Part shown: positions 21,875-33,808 of the stretch, piece after piece
Position numbering within the stretch: position 1 is the first letter of the stretch
Layout: each line of letters begins with the position of its first letter
Assembly (NCBI RefSeq): GCF_964340395.1
Contig: NC_135564.1
Span: 12,900,391-12,964,390 of the forward strand
Reading direction: 5' to 3'
DNA length: 64,000 nt
Source: Glandiceps talaboti
Taxonomy: Eukaryota > Hemichordata > Enteropneusta > Spengelidae
Made by a program: the position numbers and the translations under genes
Notes under the pieces: model-generated
What the model was told of the DNA's origin: nothing
What the model saw: only the letters and a program-made list of their open reading frames with translations
The model's database searches: none

Positions 21875-24800
21875 TTATGACGCCCACGCTGCCAACTCAC
21901 TCATGTCATCATCCTCTTCTTTGACTTTTTCTGAAAGCAAATGTCAGATACATTGTGTTACATCAAAAATCAAAATAGTGTTGGTTTTAATCATCGTGTG
22001 TTATACATGTAGGAAAGAAGAATGTGCCGCGGGTCAGGGACATTTGAAAATCGAAGAAGCTCAAACCTGAAGGAAGCCAAAGGTGAGCCAAAGCCTGTCC
22101 TTTCCACATCCTTTGGTGTGTAAGTGAATGGAAAGTACACCCCACATTGCAAACTATAACAGACACCAGACCACAATTACAGTGATATTACTTGTCTATA
22201 ACTTTGCCCAATGTCAGATTAGGAGTAAAATGTGACTGTGAAAACTATAGAAAAAGCTGATCCTGTAGAAAGAATGATCATATTTTTCATCAGGACCCCA
22301 CTAGTTAGTATTAATCAAGACCACGGGATTCGAACATTGGGTATTTCAACATGCAACTGTCGGTGCCTGGGACCCTATTTTGCATATGACTGACTGTATG
22401 TTTGGAGGTGGAGAACTTGTGATGACTCACTGGCAAGTAATCACCAAAATATAAATATTCCCTATATCTGGGTTTTTCACATGCAAATGCCGCATATTTG
22501 AATAATCCTACATGACACACAATCTAAGCAGTACAGTACTGTTTGCAGGGGAATTTGTCTCATTTGGAAAGGTTTTTTCATTCTATGAAACAAACAGACT
22601 GATTTTCAACTAATTTGTGTATCAAGTTACCATCCTACGATATTCACAAACAATTTGTACATGATACATGACCTGTGTGTTTCTCGGAGCACAGAAAAAA
22701 TGCTGAAAACAAGACCCAGAAGCTAGTGCTCTGTACAGCAGTTTGAATTTCCGGCATTTGCATAGATTAGCCATAATCCTCTTTATATAGGACAGTTCTG
22801 TCTTTAACCACAACATGGTCTGAAACAACTTGAATCATACAGTTGACTTCTATTATTCGGGACACCAGAGTCAAGGTTAAGATTTGATATTTACCTTTTG
22901 CTTTGGGTACATCTGATGGTACACTAGGAAGATTATCTACAGGTGTAGGTCCTATCTCCAGTAATTTATCATCCAACTCTTCTTGCTCTAACTCCTCTAA
23001 TTCAGCCATGAGATCATCCTATCAATATAATTAACAAAACATCATATTTCATATTTGTAATTATGAGTGGCTTGAGAGCAAAATTATCACAGGACACTGA
23101 AACAGTCAATACAATCAAAATAATTATGGGGTTTTTTTATTACAGGATGCCAGAAGTAAACCTAGTATTTTGAAATCAATAGCAATGGCATGGTTTTCAT
23201 ACAATTGTCTACATGTACAACTAAAAATATAGTAACATACTGTTTTGAAGTATACTTGTATGTACACTAAAAAGTCAGAAGAAAACACAATATTACATCA
23301 TCATACCTTAACGACTATCAATATGAGCTAAAATTCCAGTTACAATGAAAATGAAATTCTTTTAAAAAATGCGGTCAACAGTAATGGCTTTTAGAAATCT
23401 ATACATTCCATAACCCAGTACTCAGTCAGTACCAGTATCCAATCACTTCAAAGGAAAAGTATTCCGTTGTTAATTGCTATAGTTCCATATTATTTTACTC
23501 TCTCAGAGCACTGCAATTGTGTAACAACACTAGCCCACAAACTTGGCTATCTGGCCTGACTATGTCATTTATGGGACTGTCTAGCTATTATGATGTGTCA
23601 GATAGCCAAATCTCTGGGCTAAATAATGCAGACATCTCATTCATTCACAGTTATCACATGACATAGAAACCCAAGTGACAACTTCTAACAGAATGACGCT
23701 CTTTGAGAACACCAGAAACTGATACTGACTGAGTATTAGGACAAGGAGAATATATACATACATCATCGACATCTTGGAAGCCGAGTGGTTGTGAGATGGC
23801 ATTTGATACTTCATCTGCTAACTCTTGTTGTTCTTGAATATCATCCATCATGTCATGAACGTCATCCACATCCCTGTCGACAAATCATTTCATACAATCA
23901 CATGGTGAATAAACAGTGGAATTTGGTTACAAATCATGACATAACTATTTCACAATATTTGATGTCTTTTTAAGATAGAAAAGACTAAGTTATTTCAAGT
24001 CTTGTGACTATTCTCCATCTATTTTAAGTTCGGTCTGTTTGTATGCCTTCTCATCTTAATACACATAATTTTCACAGATGGTACTGTAATACTAGACTGT
24101 ATAATGCATTGCTGGGTGTGTCTTTATCATGACATCCCTCCCTGTAAAGGGAATGGTCCTTATCATCAATCCCTGTATGACTATAGGCACACTGTTGGAT
24201 AGTATGGTGGAAATCAAAGCAAAATTATTACGCATTAGGTGTTGCCAACATATGTCTGATATTTGTAAATATGTTGCTGATGTATATCTTACATAACTCT
24301 GAAATCACAAGTAATTGTAGGTGATATAAAATCATGAAATGACTCATCAGAATCCACAGTTTAAGAAAATGTCTCTACCTCGGGGTGTTCCCCTTTAGGT
24401 TGGTCAAAAAATAAAACTTCATTTCAAATCCTACATCACATGATTGTAACTGGCTTTGAATATACTTACATATGTTGATGTGCACTTTTCAATGCTTTGG
24501 CTGCATAACCCATAGTTTTTAGCACCTCAGTATTCGTACTTGCACTTTCCAAAGCTTCTCTTTGGAATTCTATTGTTGACAGTGTACCATCAATTTGCTG
24601 TAATTGTTTCTCAAACTTCTTCTTCCTCTTTAGAGCCTGAATTGCAACTGTAAACAAAATAAAACGCCCATCGTTATTATGTACCCCCAGTAACTGTACA
24701 GTTCATCAAGTTTTCATAAAATTGGTTCATCAGTGCAGTGAATTACATGCTTTTCAGAAATAACACTCCACAGTTACATTGTTGTTCATTCCTATGGAAA

Positions 24801-26002
24801 AAAATCTCACAAAAGCGCCCCCCCCCCCCCCCAAAAAAAAAGAAAGAATTGTTTCTGGTTAGGACAGTTTGTCTAAAATGGTGTGACGATGAAATTTTCT
24901 TTTTTCAACAAACCTGTCACTCAGTCTACTATTTATGGCAGTTACTGTTCTTTTTATTTAGTATTTTAGAGCAAGTGTGTATGTGAGCCAGATGTCATTT
25001 GCTGGTTTGCGAGATTGACTTAGATAGATTCGAGATCAAATGACTATGAATTATATGATATGACAATGAATTCTGAAGATTAAATAGGAGAGGATATTGA
25101 TTTGCATATTATTTGCAGGAGTCCAAGGTTACACATATGCAAAGCAGATGACACAGGTGTGTGTGTTTAAACTGCATAATTACGGCATTTGAAGACAAAT
25201 AGTGCAAGGAATGTAGAACAGTGAACTGAATGGTTATACAGTGTACTTGTATTTGCACAAGGGGATCATTATGGGCTAGACCTGCTGGCAGATGGAGTAT
25301 GGGACACTGGCATTATCCCTTGCAAGAAGGAAAGGGACATTGTCAGAATCGAGTCCCAACTTACTCCGTCTGCAAGCAGGCCTATGTAGAACAGTGAACT
25401 AAGTGGTTATACATGAGAACCATTGGAGGTATACCTCCATGGTTAGGACACAGTTCCTCTTTCTGGAGGGACTGTAGGTTTGCTACGTATGGAGTGGATA
25501 GTGTTACACACTGTTAGACCACTCACATATCAAACTGATTCGTACACTCAGCCTACTGTTGACATCTAATGACCATTGTTGTACGCACATACCCCCCCCC
25601 CCCCCCCATGGCTTTCACTCAGGGTGAGGTATTCTATTAATCTCAGCTATCCAGCTTTGTCGAGTAAGGAGCACGCGATGATGACGATATGTGTTGGCGT
25701 GACTCATGGGGGCCACCCAGAACAGCCATGATGATGGTGATGCCATGTTTACGTTTGTTGTCAGCTGACATACATTTATGTGTGCATAGGTTTGGACAGC
25801 AAATTAAACTTGTATTCAATACATTACCTCTTTTGTTTTTCGTTCCGTGTTTTTTAGCTGTGCTCAACTCTGTTTGTATCTTCTTTTCAAGATATTCTTG
25901 CTTCTTTTCGAGCAGTTCCTCCGTCTCTCGAAGTTTTTGTATCGCTTCCTGGGTTGACGGTGCCTTGCCTTCTTTTTTTGACTTGCCAAACAAGAAACTC
26001 AT
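21875..26002 (-). CDS. CHMP4: Charged multivesicular body protein 4 (ESCRT-III Snf7; 5 exons, 214 aa)
   Basis: Exons, in transcription order: 26002-25828, 24647-24470, 23873-23762, 23018-22895 and 21930-21875. Total 645 nt with TAA, phases 1/2/0/1 consistent. The protein starts MSFLFGKSKKEGKAPSTQEA. It contains EYLEKKIQTELSTAKKHGTK, QIDGTLSTIEFQREALESAS, NTEVLKTMGYAAKALKSAH and LMAELEELEQEELDDKLLEI, and ends KVKEEDDDMSELAAWAS. Human CHMP4B (224 aa) has QIDGTLSTIEFQREALENAN and ends EEEDDDMKELENWAGSM. This is the main filament-forming ESCRT-III subunit, which polymerises on endosomal, midbody and wounded membranes for scission. The N-terminal basic amphipathic helix and the helical core (to about residue 150) are intact. 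The C-terminal helix keeps the Leu and Trp that in vertebrates dock on the ALIX Bro1 domain. Which vertebrate paralogue (A, B or C) it matches best is undecided; invertebrates usually have one. Confidence 0.95.
24815..24842. repeat. Poly-C run followed by poly-A, CHMP4 intron 1
   Basis: About 16 C residues followed by an A/G-rich run. Low complexity. Confidence 0.9.
25279..25382. mobile_element. Small TA-flanked MITE in CHMP4 intron 1
   Basis: The left end GACCTGCTGGCAGATGGAGT and, on the other strand, the right end GGCCTGCTTGCAGACGGAGT differ at few positions. They are followed by TATGGGAC and AAGTTGGGAC respectively, giving terminal inverted repeats of about 30 bp. Both ends are flanked by TA (25277-25278 and 25383-25384), as expected for a Tc1/mariner-type insertion. 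The 104-bp element is non-coding. A GTAGAACAGTGAACT-like sequence occurs on both sides (about 25213 and 25387) and is a separate direct repeat. Confidence 0.7.
25592..25608. repeat. Poly-C run, CHMP4 intron 1
   Basis: About 16 consecutive C residues near the exon 1 donor. Confidence 0.9.
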
Positions 26003-26537
26003 TTTGTCGGTATTATAACTACAAAGTCTAATATCTTGTCAATATAAAAAAAATATCAGTTAAACACTATTCAACCTATAACTAGACACAGATAACTATC
26101 AACGCTTTGCACAGCTCATTCGAGTAAATTATAACAGGGGCATTACCATTACTTGTATGCTAAAATTATCCCAGAATACGTAGATTCTTTGGTATACTCA
26201 TCACGACAGACTAAGACCATATATCCTTCCGTTTCCGAACAAAAACAACATAGCGCATGGCATTCGAGTCCTTGTTTGAATACTTTTTGGGGCGCAGAGG
26301 CAACATTATATTTGCAGTTACAAACAGGTCTCTGCGTCTTTTGATTTTCGGGCACATTTATTTTTTATTGCTAATTTTGTGTTGGCGCACTATTGTAAAC
26401 CGCCGGAAACAGTAAAACCTTTATCCCTCTCCCAACAATGTCTTATGAGGGCTCCCTACTTGTGCCTGCGTCATGCACGATTCGTGCACACGATCGTGAT
26501 ATGGATGAGCTTCTCCGAGTTACAGTTGTGTTGTTAA

Positions 26538-27377
26538 GGGAGCATTCGCGTTTTTTACAGGGAGGGGGGGGGGGCGGTGGAATTCGGGGGGGGGGGGTTG
26601 ACTTTTACAAAGCAGTTTTTAGGGGGGGTCAAATTTTATATCCAATGGTTTGGGGGGGGGGTCAATTTTTACAACAGATTTGTATGGAATCATAGCAAAA
26701 AACAACAGAATTGACAAAAAAATGTACAAAACAGAATACAAACATGTCTTTATTCTGTCTGATCAGGTGATAACAAGTAAAAAAAAGAAAACACAGAATC
26801 ACAAAAATAAAACTTTCAGGCTGTGGCAATATAATGACATACCTCACTTTTAAAACTCTTTAAAAACAACAGAACTCATTCAAATTAATTTTGGAGTCTG
26901 AGAGTGAACCATGAGAGGGATAAAGAGGAGGAGGAGAGCGATGAAGAGGATGAGATGGACGAAGACAGTGAATCAGAAGATGGACATGTAGTGATACATG
27001 AATTGGGTGAATCAGAGGAAAGTGACTCGGAAAGTGACTCTGAAAGTGATAGCAGTGACATTGAAAATGAACTCTTTCACACAACGAGACCAGGCAGACA
27101 GTGTACTACTTGGAAGTCACGGAACTACATGGACTAGGTTTCATGGTCCATTATGTGATATGTCGAACAAACACTCATATAAGTCAAGTGTTTCATAAAT
27201 CTAGTATAAATCAAGTGAAAATTTTTTATAGGGGGGGGGTCACATTTTACAATTGATGGATTTAGGGGGGGTCAAATTTTAGAAAAGTAATTTTTAGGGT
27301 GGGGGGTTGCTTTTTACATTTAATTCATACCTCAAATTCCACCGACCCCCCCCTCCCCGTAAAAAACGAATGCTCCC
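26538..27377. mobile_element. 840-bp DNA transposon derivative, 3-bp TAA target duplication
   Basis: The left end GGGAGCATTCGCGTTTTTTA runs into a G-rich stretch and GGTGGAATTC. The right end, on the other strand, reads GGGAGCATTCGTTTTTTACG, then a G-rich stretch and GGTGGAATTT. The terminal inverted repeats are therefore about 50 bp. TAA lies directly outside both ends (26535-26537 and 27378-27380), a 3-bp target duplication compatible with PIF/Harbinger (TWA). G-rich motifs of the form GGGGGGGTCAAATTTTA recur four or five times near the ends. The centre holds an acidic open frame, listed separately. No transposase is seen, so the element is non-autonomous or internally deleted. Confidence 0.75.
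26904..27137 (+). CDS. Acidic open frame inside the 840-bp element (fragment)
   Basis: About 77 codons without a stop, ending at TAG 27135-27137. The first ATG in frame is at 26955; upstream codons are open but lack a start. The product is strongly acidic (EEEESDEEDEMDED, then SESDSESDSSDIENELFHTT) and finishes RPGRQCTTWKSRNYMD. The sharp change from an acidic region to an R/K/W-containing tail looks like the C-terminus of a real protein, perhaps an accessory or host-captured exon carried by the element. I do not recognise the family. It may be an untranslated remnant. Confidence 0.35.
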   Translation: MNHERDKEEEESDEEDEMDEDSESEDGHVVIHELGESEESDSESDSESDSSDIENELFHTTRPGRQCTTWKSRNYMD

Positions 27378-28144
27378 TAAATGTACGAATAAATTCCACT
27401 TATGTAACATAATGAAATTTATGTTATCGACAATGTATCTGTTTATTATAATGCACACATGGACAAGAGATCATTACACATGTTCTCACACATAGGGGCG
27501 TGTAATATTTCATAGATTGTCGTTTTCAAGGTCTGCAGACTAAATATAACAACCTTTTGACTATATATTCCTACCTGTAAGGAGAAAAGAGTATTTCTAC
27601 TAGTATAGAAATTTATACATTTGTAGCAGCAGGATTCGTACGATATTTTCCTAAGAAAATAGCAATCTAAGCAATATTACGTGTCCCATGTGTTCTCACA
27701 TGGACATTCTGATTCGATGATTAATTCCACAGTAAACTATCCCATTTTTCTCAACACAATAATTGTCTACAGCATCGTTCCAACAAAATTGATTACATAA
27801 TTATTTTTTAAGGCAGGCACGCTCAATCAACTCTATACGTCGTGTGAGAAATTTTGATTTTTGATATTACGATCAATCAATTATTTCACCGGACTGTAAT
27901 CGTCTTGTGGATCACTGGCAAAACTATTATTTTGAACGCAGATTAAATCAGCAAATTCACTTGCATGTATGGAAGGCACGTCCTGAGAGTGGGCTATGCG
28001 AGTGATATATAAGAGTATATTAAACGTAAGGTCACACATATTAAATTTATATTGAACTTCAAATTGTTGAAAAATAAGAGGTGCACATATTGTTCATAGA
28101 TGTGTGTAATCGTTTGTAAACAAAATAGTTGTATACAAACACTA

Positions 28145-28466
28145 AGGGGAGAACCGTTTGCTTTCTGGGGGGCGGGGGAGGAAGTGGATATGGCAGCAAT
28201 TTTTTCCCCATCAGCGTCAGATAGCAATTTTTTCTATTGTCAGTCCTGCATCAAATTATTTTTTCCATATGGAGAAGCAATGTCAGGTTTTTTTTTCTGG
28301 GTTACCAATTTTGTAGCACATCGCAACAATTTTTTTTACTTCTGTCTGCTGGAACAATTTTTTTTTATTCTCAAGCCATTACGGGATCAAGGTATATTTT
28401 TTCTCCTTCACCTTCAGACAATTTTTTTTTCAACCTCCCCCCCCCAGAAATCAAATGTTCTCCCCT
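28145..28466. mobile_element. 322-bp MITE with poly-T-punctuated interior
   Basis: The left end AGGGGAGAACCGTTTGCTTT and, on the other strand, the right end AGGGGAGAACATTTGATTTC are inverted repeats, each continuing into a G-rich run (CTGGGGGG). TA flanks both ends (28143-28144 and 28467-28468). The interior repeats CAATTTTTT-type runs of 6-10 T every 35-50 bp (about 28198, 28229, 28258, 28289, 28330, 28360, 28420). The ends resemble those of the 840-bp element (GGGAG start, G-run) but are not the same. An open frame through it is an artefact of the T runs. Confidence 0.75.
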
Positions 28467-28604
28467 TACATGTATTATCTTTATTACAGTCTATAGAGAA
28501 TCAACCTTTTCGACTTTCTACTTCTCTGCAGTATTTTCTGTCATTATCTCAGTCATCACCACAACGTTGTTAATTGTTCTGAATTATCCATCCAGTTAGC
28601 GATC

Positions 28605-28608
28605 TGTC

Positions 28609-28685
<77 letters not shown>

Positions 28686-28754
28686 TACATACATACATAC
28701 ATACATACATACATACATACATACATACATACATACAGACAGACAGACAGACAG

Positions 28755-28785
<31 letters not shown>
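28605..28785. repeat. Compound (CAGA)n / (CATA)n microsatellite
   Basis: About 19 CAGA units, about 14 CATA units, then short CAGA and CATA blocks. One point mutation separates the unit types, so the array has alternately spread both variants. Confidence 0.97.
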
Positions 28786-28786
<1 letters not shown>

Positions 28787-29148
28787 TTTTTCTTCTTCCG
28801 ATAGTCCCAAAAGAATTAACTACTGCAACGTTAGTAACCCCCACCCCACCTCTATCCTCAATAAAATAAATGCATTATATGTCAAAACTTAAATTTGTTG
28901 CGTATGATATCGTCTTTAAAGTCGCCTTTTACTTCAACAAATGTACAACACCGTTTTGACACCGAGAGTACACATAACTTGATAATTATTGGTATTGTTA
29001 CGTGTCAGTGTGGACGAATATCGTAGAGTGTCGAAAAATTTATCAAGACTCGAGGTTTTACAAGAGGGGTAGCATCTGAAAAAAATTAGATTGACTATAA
29101 TGGGAAAAGACTGTTTAGTTTGCGCGCGTCACGTTGCGTGTGTATAGC

Positions 29149-29210
29149 ATTTCCATGGCAACGCATAAGAATTTTGACTGCAGACGTACAGGATCAGTAA
29201 TATATGACGT
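29149..29210. promoter_or_regulatory. Candidate RFX X-box and CRE-like half site in a CpG patch
   Basis: On the minus strand the stretch reads GTTGCCATGGAAAT (about 29150-29163), close to the RFX X-box palindrome GTTGCCATGGCAAC. TGACGT, a CRE half site, follows at 29205-29210. The surrounding 28.97-29.22 kb has more CpG (GCGCGCGTCACG) than its neighbourhood. This could be a promoter or enhancer, but no gene start is seen beside it. Confidence 0.35.
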
Positions 29211-30929
29211 TTCCTACGTTACACTCCTTAGTCTGTACAGAATATATCTTAATGGCACTGACAAGAGTTGACATCACTGGGTGTCTAGTAATGGAAATAA
29301 AATTAATAGTTACGACTTGCATGAAATTCTAAATGAAAAGTTGGAAATAGAGAATAAATCTTCAAAGATGTTTCCAAGTACATACAGTCATGTGTCTTGA
29401 TATATTTTTAAAGTTTTCTAATTCCACATTCTTACTAATATCTCAATAAAAGTGTTATGTCATAACATAAATTGGTGTAAAGTTATCAACATATCGGGAC
29501 ATATGATAATCAAAGAATGGTTTTATTTCCAGATTTTGGTATTTTCGGACATTACATGTAATACTTTGTTCTCAACTTGCGTATGACATTATGTCATGTT
29601 ACATTGCATTGTGGATGAGAAAGACAAATTAATTGATGCCACAATATGGTTAATCTTATTACACAAGTGATTAGACTTACCCAGTCCACGTGGGCTATTT
29701 GATTAAACATTTGAAACAAAAATGAATACTTTTTTCATTCGCATGAAAGTCATCTGAGTGAGTGATTGAGAAATTTAGAGTGGTGAGATCGTGTATAGCT
29801 CTTGGGAGAGTAATAGTAACTAGGGAAAATTAAAAAAAAGGTTGACCACATTTTCCTTCATATAGTCTATAATTTTAAATGAAGGACCAATTCAAAACAT
29901 TTGAAGAATATGAGACAAAATCTCCCAAGGAACTGGTGCCAGTCTAACAAGTGATATACAGGTGGTATCATAGCCGCGATGGGTATTTGATAAGGAGAGC
30001 GCCAGCTCTGTTATTAACAATTTATTATCCCTAGTGCATCGGCTAAACACTTGGTGGCGCTGTTGAAAGATAACATTTGAAACAAGTTGGGATCATTGAA
30101 ACTTCTATGCAAAACAATAGTTATAACAAATGGTGACACAGGTATTCCCTGCAAAACTTCTTATTGATAATTACATTTTAAGTTTGTACCTGCATAATAA
30201 CTTGGAAGAAGGAGGGGTTACATGTAATATACTATATCTTGTACTCTCATCTGTAATCAACACGTTCTCGGGTCTTCCCTGGTACGTCCATCCCCCTCCA
30301 CACGCAGGTTTACCCACCACTATTTTTACCCGGCACCTTTTTCTTTTAATTCTCTGACCGATTTGTCCTGTTATTGGATTACTGCCAAAACCACTGACAT
30401 TTTGATAATAAAAGGTGGATGGGGAGGAGATATTGTCTTGAATATATCTCTATTTAGATCCCACCATGTTTTCTAGATCCACTGTCATACGATTGTATAC
30501 TACTTGTATTCAAATTCATAACCCTACATGCATATTACCCATACCTTTTTTTTTTACATATCACATACAAAATGAACACAACCAGGGTCAGTGTTCACCC
30601 TAGAAAGTTTTCATTAAGAGGGCTGAAGATCCTTAGCAGATGCTAGTTCAAAGACCAATAGGGGAGCAACAAGGGGTTTGTTAGTTGTTTATGCATACTG
30701 TGTTCTGAAATGGTTTCATGAGATTTCTATTTCATGTAGAAGGTTGTGCAGAAATTAGAGGACGCTTTGGCGCACTGGTTACTATATACAGGGAGAACAC
30801 TACACATTTACTCTACACACTACAATATACTTGTATCCAAGAATCACTATGTTGTACAGTCTTGGCTGTCTTTTATATTAGGCAACCAAAGGGCTCCCAT
30901 CAAGGATATTTATACTGCACACCACCAGA

Positions 30930-31012
30930 GGTACTATCTATCATCCTTGGCCTTTGGTTCAGCAATCTTGTTCTTCCGAGTACAGATCTAAGGTCTTATC
31001 CAAGATTACACA
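30930..31012. repeat. Dispersed repeat copy (partner at about 4.54 kb)
   Basis: CATCCTTGGCCTTTGGTTCA and TTCCGAGTACAGATCTAAGG, then TCTTATCCAAGATTA, match 4545-4610 in the same orientation. The family is not recognised. Confidence 0.5.
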
Positions 31013-31199
31013 CTATACTGATATACAGATCCCACCTACACATGACACAATGCACTCGTATCCACACTCACTTCAATACATCATACAAAGATTCACTTCT
31101 CACAGACATACAATGTGCACATACCAATATGTGTATTGTGTGTATTATATAAAGCACAGAAACAAACAACAATGTAATAGGAAATTAGATAAACACTGA

Positions 31200-32353
31200 G
31201 ATGGCAGAACTATCTTTAATTCGGCACTAAGTGCTATGTATGTATCAGGTCATATGCATTTCACAAGAAATCTTCAATGATTTGGTCAATTTGTGTTTAA
31301 ATACACAAATTCCACCATTTTTTTTTTATCCATACAAGGCTACAAAACTTAGCTATTGAATAAACAACATACATTATGGAAAGCACTCTACTAAAAGGCA
31401 AAAAATACAAGTCTTGTATACCACAAGCTTTGTACATGAGCAAAATGTCCAATTTGTTCCAGAACACACTTTTTATTCTTGTTTACTATCTTCATATACT
31501 ACCAAGAACTTGGGTAATAAGATCTTTTTTTTGTCACTTTTTCCATTTCAGAGAAACTTTTTCAACCAAAATGAGCCAAAATTTTCAGTAACCATGTCAA
31601 GCAGATGTGGTGTACTATAGAATATACAACAATATATATATTTTTTCCCCACGAAAAGACAAGTTTGGTCACTTAACAGAAAGAGAAAAACCAAGGAGAA
31701 AGAGAGAGGGAAGGAAAGCTCAAAAATAACAAATAACAGCTCTGTACAGAGAACAAAATTAGTGGGTGATAACACTTTCTTTTTAAACTACGTACAACAT
31801 GTTCAAGTTGGAAATAAGATACACAAGATTTAAACTCGTTCTATCTTTCTATATTATCCTTCCATTTACTTCTTTTGCATTCTCATTATGAAACTACAAA
31901 AAACCTTTCACTTGGCATGGTTCAAATATGCTGCTCAATGTTGTTATCCCTTCTACTCTTTACAAACAACCACAACAAAACCCTGAAAGTGACATTGTAG
32001 TTTTGGAACTCCCATGCGAACATGCAGGTTGAGTCGGAAAGTAACATACAGTAGTACGCCTTTTTGAAACATTAGTGTAAGTTCTCAAACATGTAATAAT
32101 TTTTTTTTTCTCTTCTGAACAACACCTCCACTAGGCAAGTAATCTTACACAAGACTACAAACTTGTTTTCACTTGAAACAGTGATACAGTTACCACAAGA
32201 AAAGTATACATTTTCTCCTGTACAACGCCAAAAAAGCACAACTTTTCTGAATAAAAATTTCCTGTACATCTTGAAAATTTTCCATTGTATATACATTACA
32301 GTGCACATCTTCCTAAGCTAGTGTTATGTCTGGAATAGTTCTTTTCCCCCTGT
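31200..32353 (-). other. Probable KANSL1 3' untranslated region
   Basis: About 1.15 kb of AT-rich non-coding DNA directly downstream of the KANSL1 TGA (32356-32354). TTTATT on the plus strand near 31472 reads AATAAA on the minus strand and is one candidate cleavage signal. The true 3' end cannot be fixed from the sequence. Confidence 0.4.
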
Positions 32354-33764
32354 TCACCTTTTGGCTAATTTTAACACAATAGTTGGTTTAGGTCCATTGC
32401 CCTTGTCTGGTGCTATAACTGTCCACTCTGGGTCATTAGGGTCATCGTTATCTTCCTCACTTGAAACCTCATTTTCAAAGTCATCAGGAGTTGCTGTCCG
32501 ACTCATTTTTTCAAACTCTGTGGTGTTGGTGATTAGTTTTGGAGTATCGATGGTTGGATTCGGCTCCTTTTTAGTGACTGTCGATTGTTTTGGTGATGGA
32601 GGTGGTGAACTTCCTTCCATTGCGGCAACTTCTTGTTCTGACAATGGGAAATCCCTGTTTTCCCAAGGGTTCACTTCAATCAGTATTTCCTCTAAGCCCA
32701 GCTCCTCTAGGCTTTTGGTAGACTGAGACTTTTCAAGAGGGGATGATTTTTCAGACTTTCCCAGTGATGACGACCGTTCAGACTTTGCAAGTGAAGACGA
32801 TTTCTCCAATTTTACAAGAGAGGAGACTTTGTCTGATAAGCCCCGCCTCTGTAACATTTCTAAGTTTTGTTTACTGTCTGTTGGCATGTTTAGTGGTGAT
32901 GGTGTTGCACTGGCTCTGTTTGGTGGTTGGCTGGCCACTGAATTCTCTGTCTGACTTCCATCTGGTGACCAAGGTTCTGGCGTTCCACTTCCGCTGTTAG
33001 CACGAGAACGTCCACGCTTGTTGTTTTGAACAAAGCCCAAGTACCTTCGCCGTTCAGCTACTTCACATATTGCATGTCTTTCTACAAAGAGCTCATCGGA
33101 TAAATCCTCCTTCTATGTAAAGAAAAGAAATGGGTGATAATTATTCAAATCAAAACAAAATTTGATTTTCAATAATAATTCATCCTTATAGAGCACATAA
33201 CTACACACTGTACACACCTAAAGTGATAAAAACGTTGTTTGTACTTCAACTCCCTGTGAAGCCACTATCACTGTTTTCTCTACAGCACATAGGATGAAAT
33301 CAGTCACATAGCAAACAGCAAACTTAAATATACTTGCCAAGACTGGAGAACAGTAGAATGACTAAACAAAAGATACAAATTTGCATTCAAGCTAGGGAGT
33401 TAAGTGAATATGCTAAGACCCTTTAAGATAACGTTTATATCGTCGACATACATGGCCAGTCTCTACCACATGCCTCATGAATTCACTTCTCATCTAAATG
33501 TACAATTATATTATTTGTAGTCTATCTTATACACTCAATACTACATTACTTTGACAATGATACAGAGACTGTATTTTATCTAGTCATGGAAGACAAGTTG
33601 CCTTCTATTATTTGGCAAACACCAAGTTATATAACTATCAACTTGTCTTGATAGAATGAGATGTGTAACAGATGTTGTCATCTAATTATCATAAGTGTGA
33701 AATGTGAACAGTTTACTTGTATGGGTACTTCACACCAAGATTTAGGAAGATAGGCTCAATGAGT

Positions 33765-33808
<44 letters not shown>

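Larger units (their letters stand above)
26003..31200. other. Intergenic region between CHMP4 and KANSL1
   Basis: Apart from the two inverted-repeat elements and the microsatellite, it holds a CpG-bearing patch near 28.9-29.22 kb with a candidate RFX site, and AT-rich DNA with a dispersed repeat at about 30.93 kb. The first 100-200 bp upstream of 26002 must include the CHMP4 promoter and leader; no clear TATA box is visible. A 144-codon plus-strand open frame at 30718-31152 has no recognisable motif and overlaps the dispersed repeat, so I do not call it. Confidence 0.5.

Noticed and set aside
28100-28599. Plus-strand open frames of 120-157 codons rich in F, L and S
   Set aside because: They follow the T-runs of the 322-bp MITE and show no domain or splice context.
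30718-31152. 144-codon open frame
   Set aside because: No recognisable motif, overlaps a dispersed repeat, and overlapping open frames occur on the same strand.
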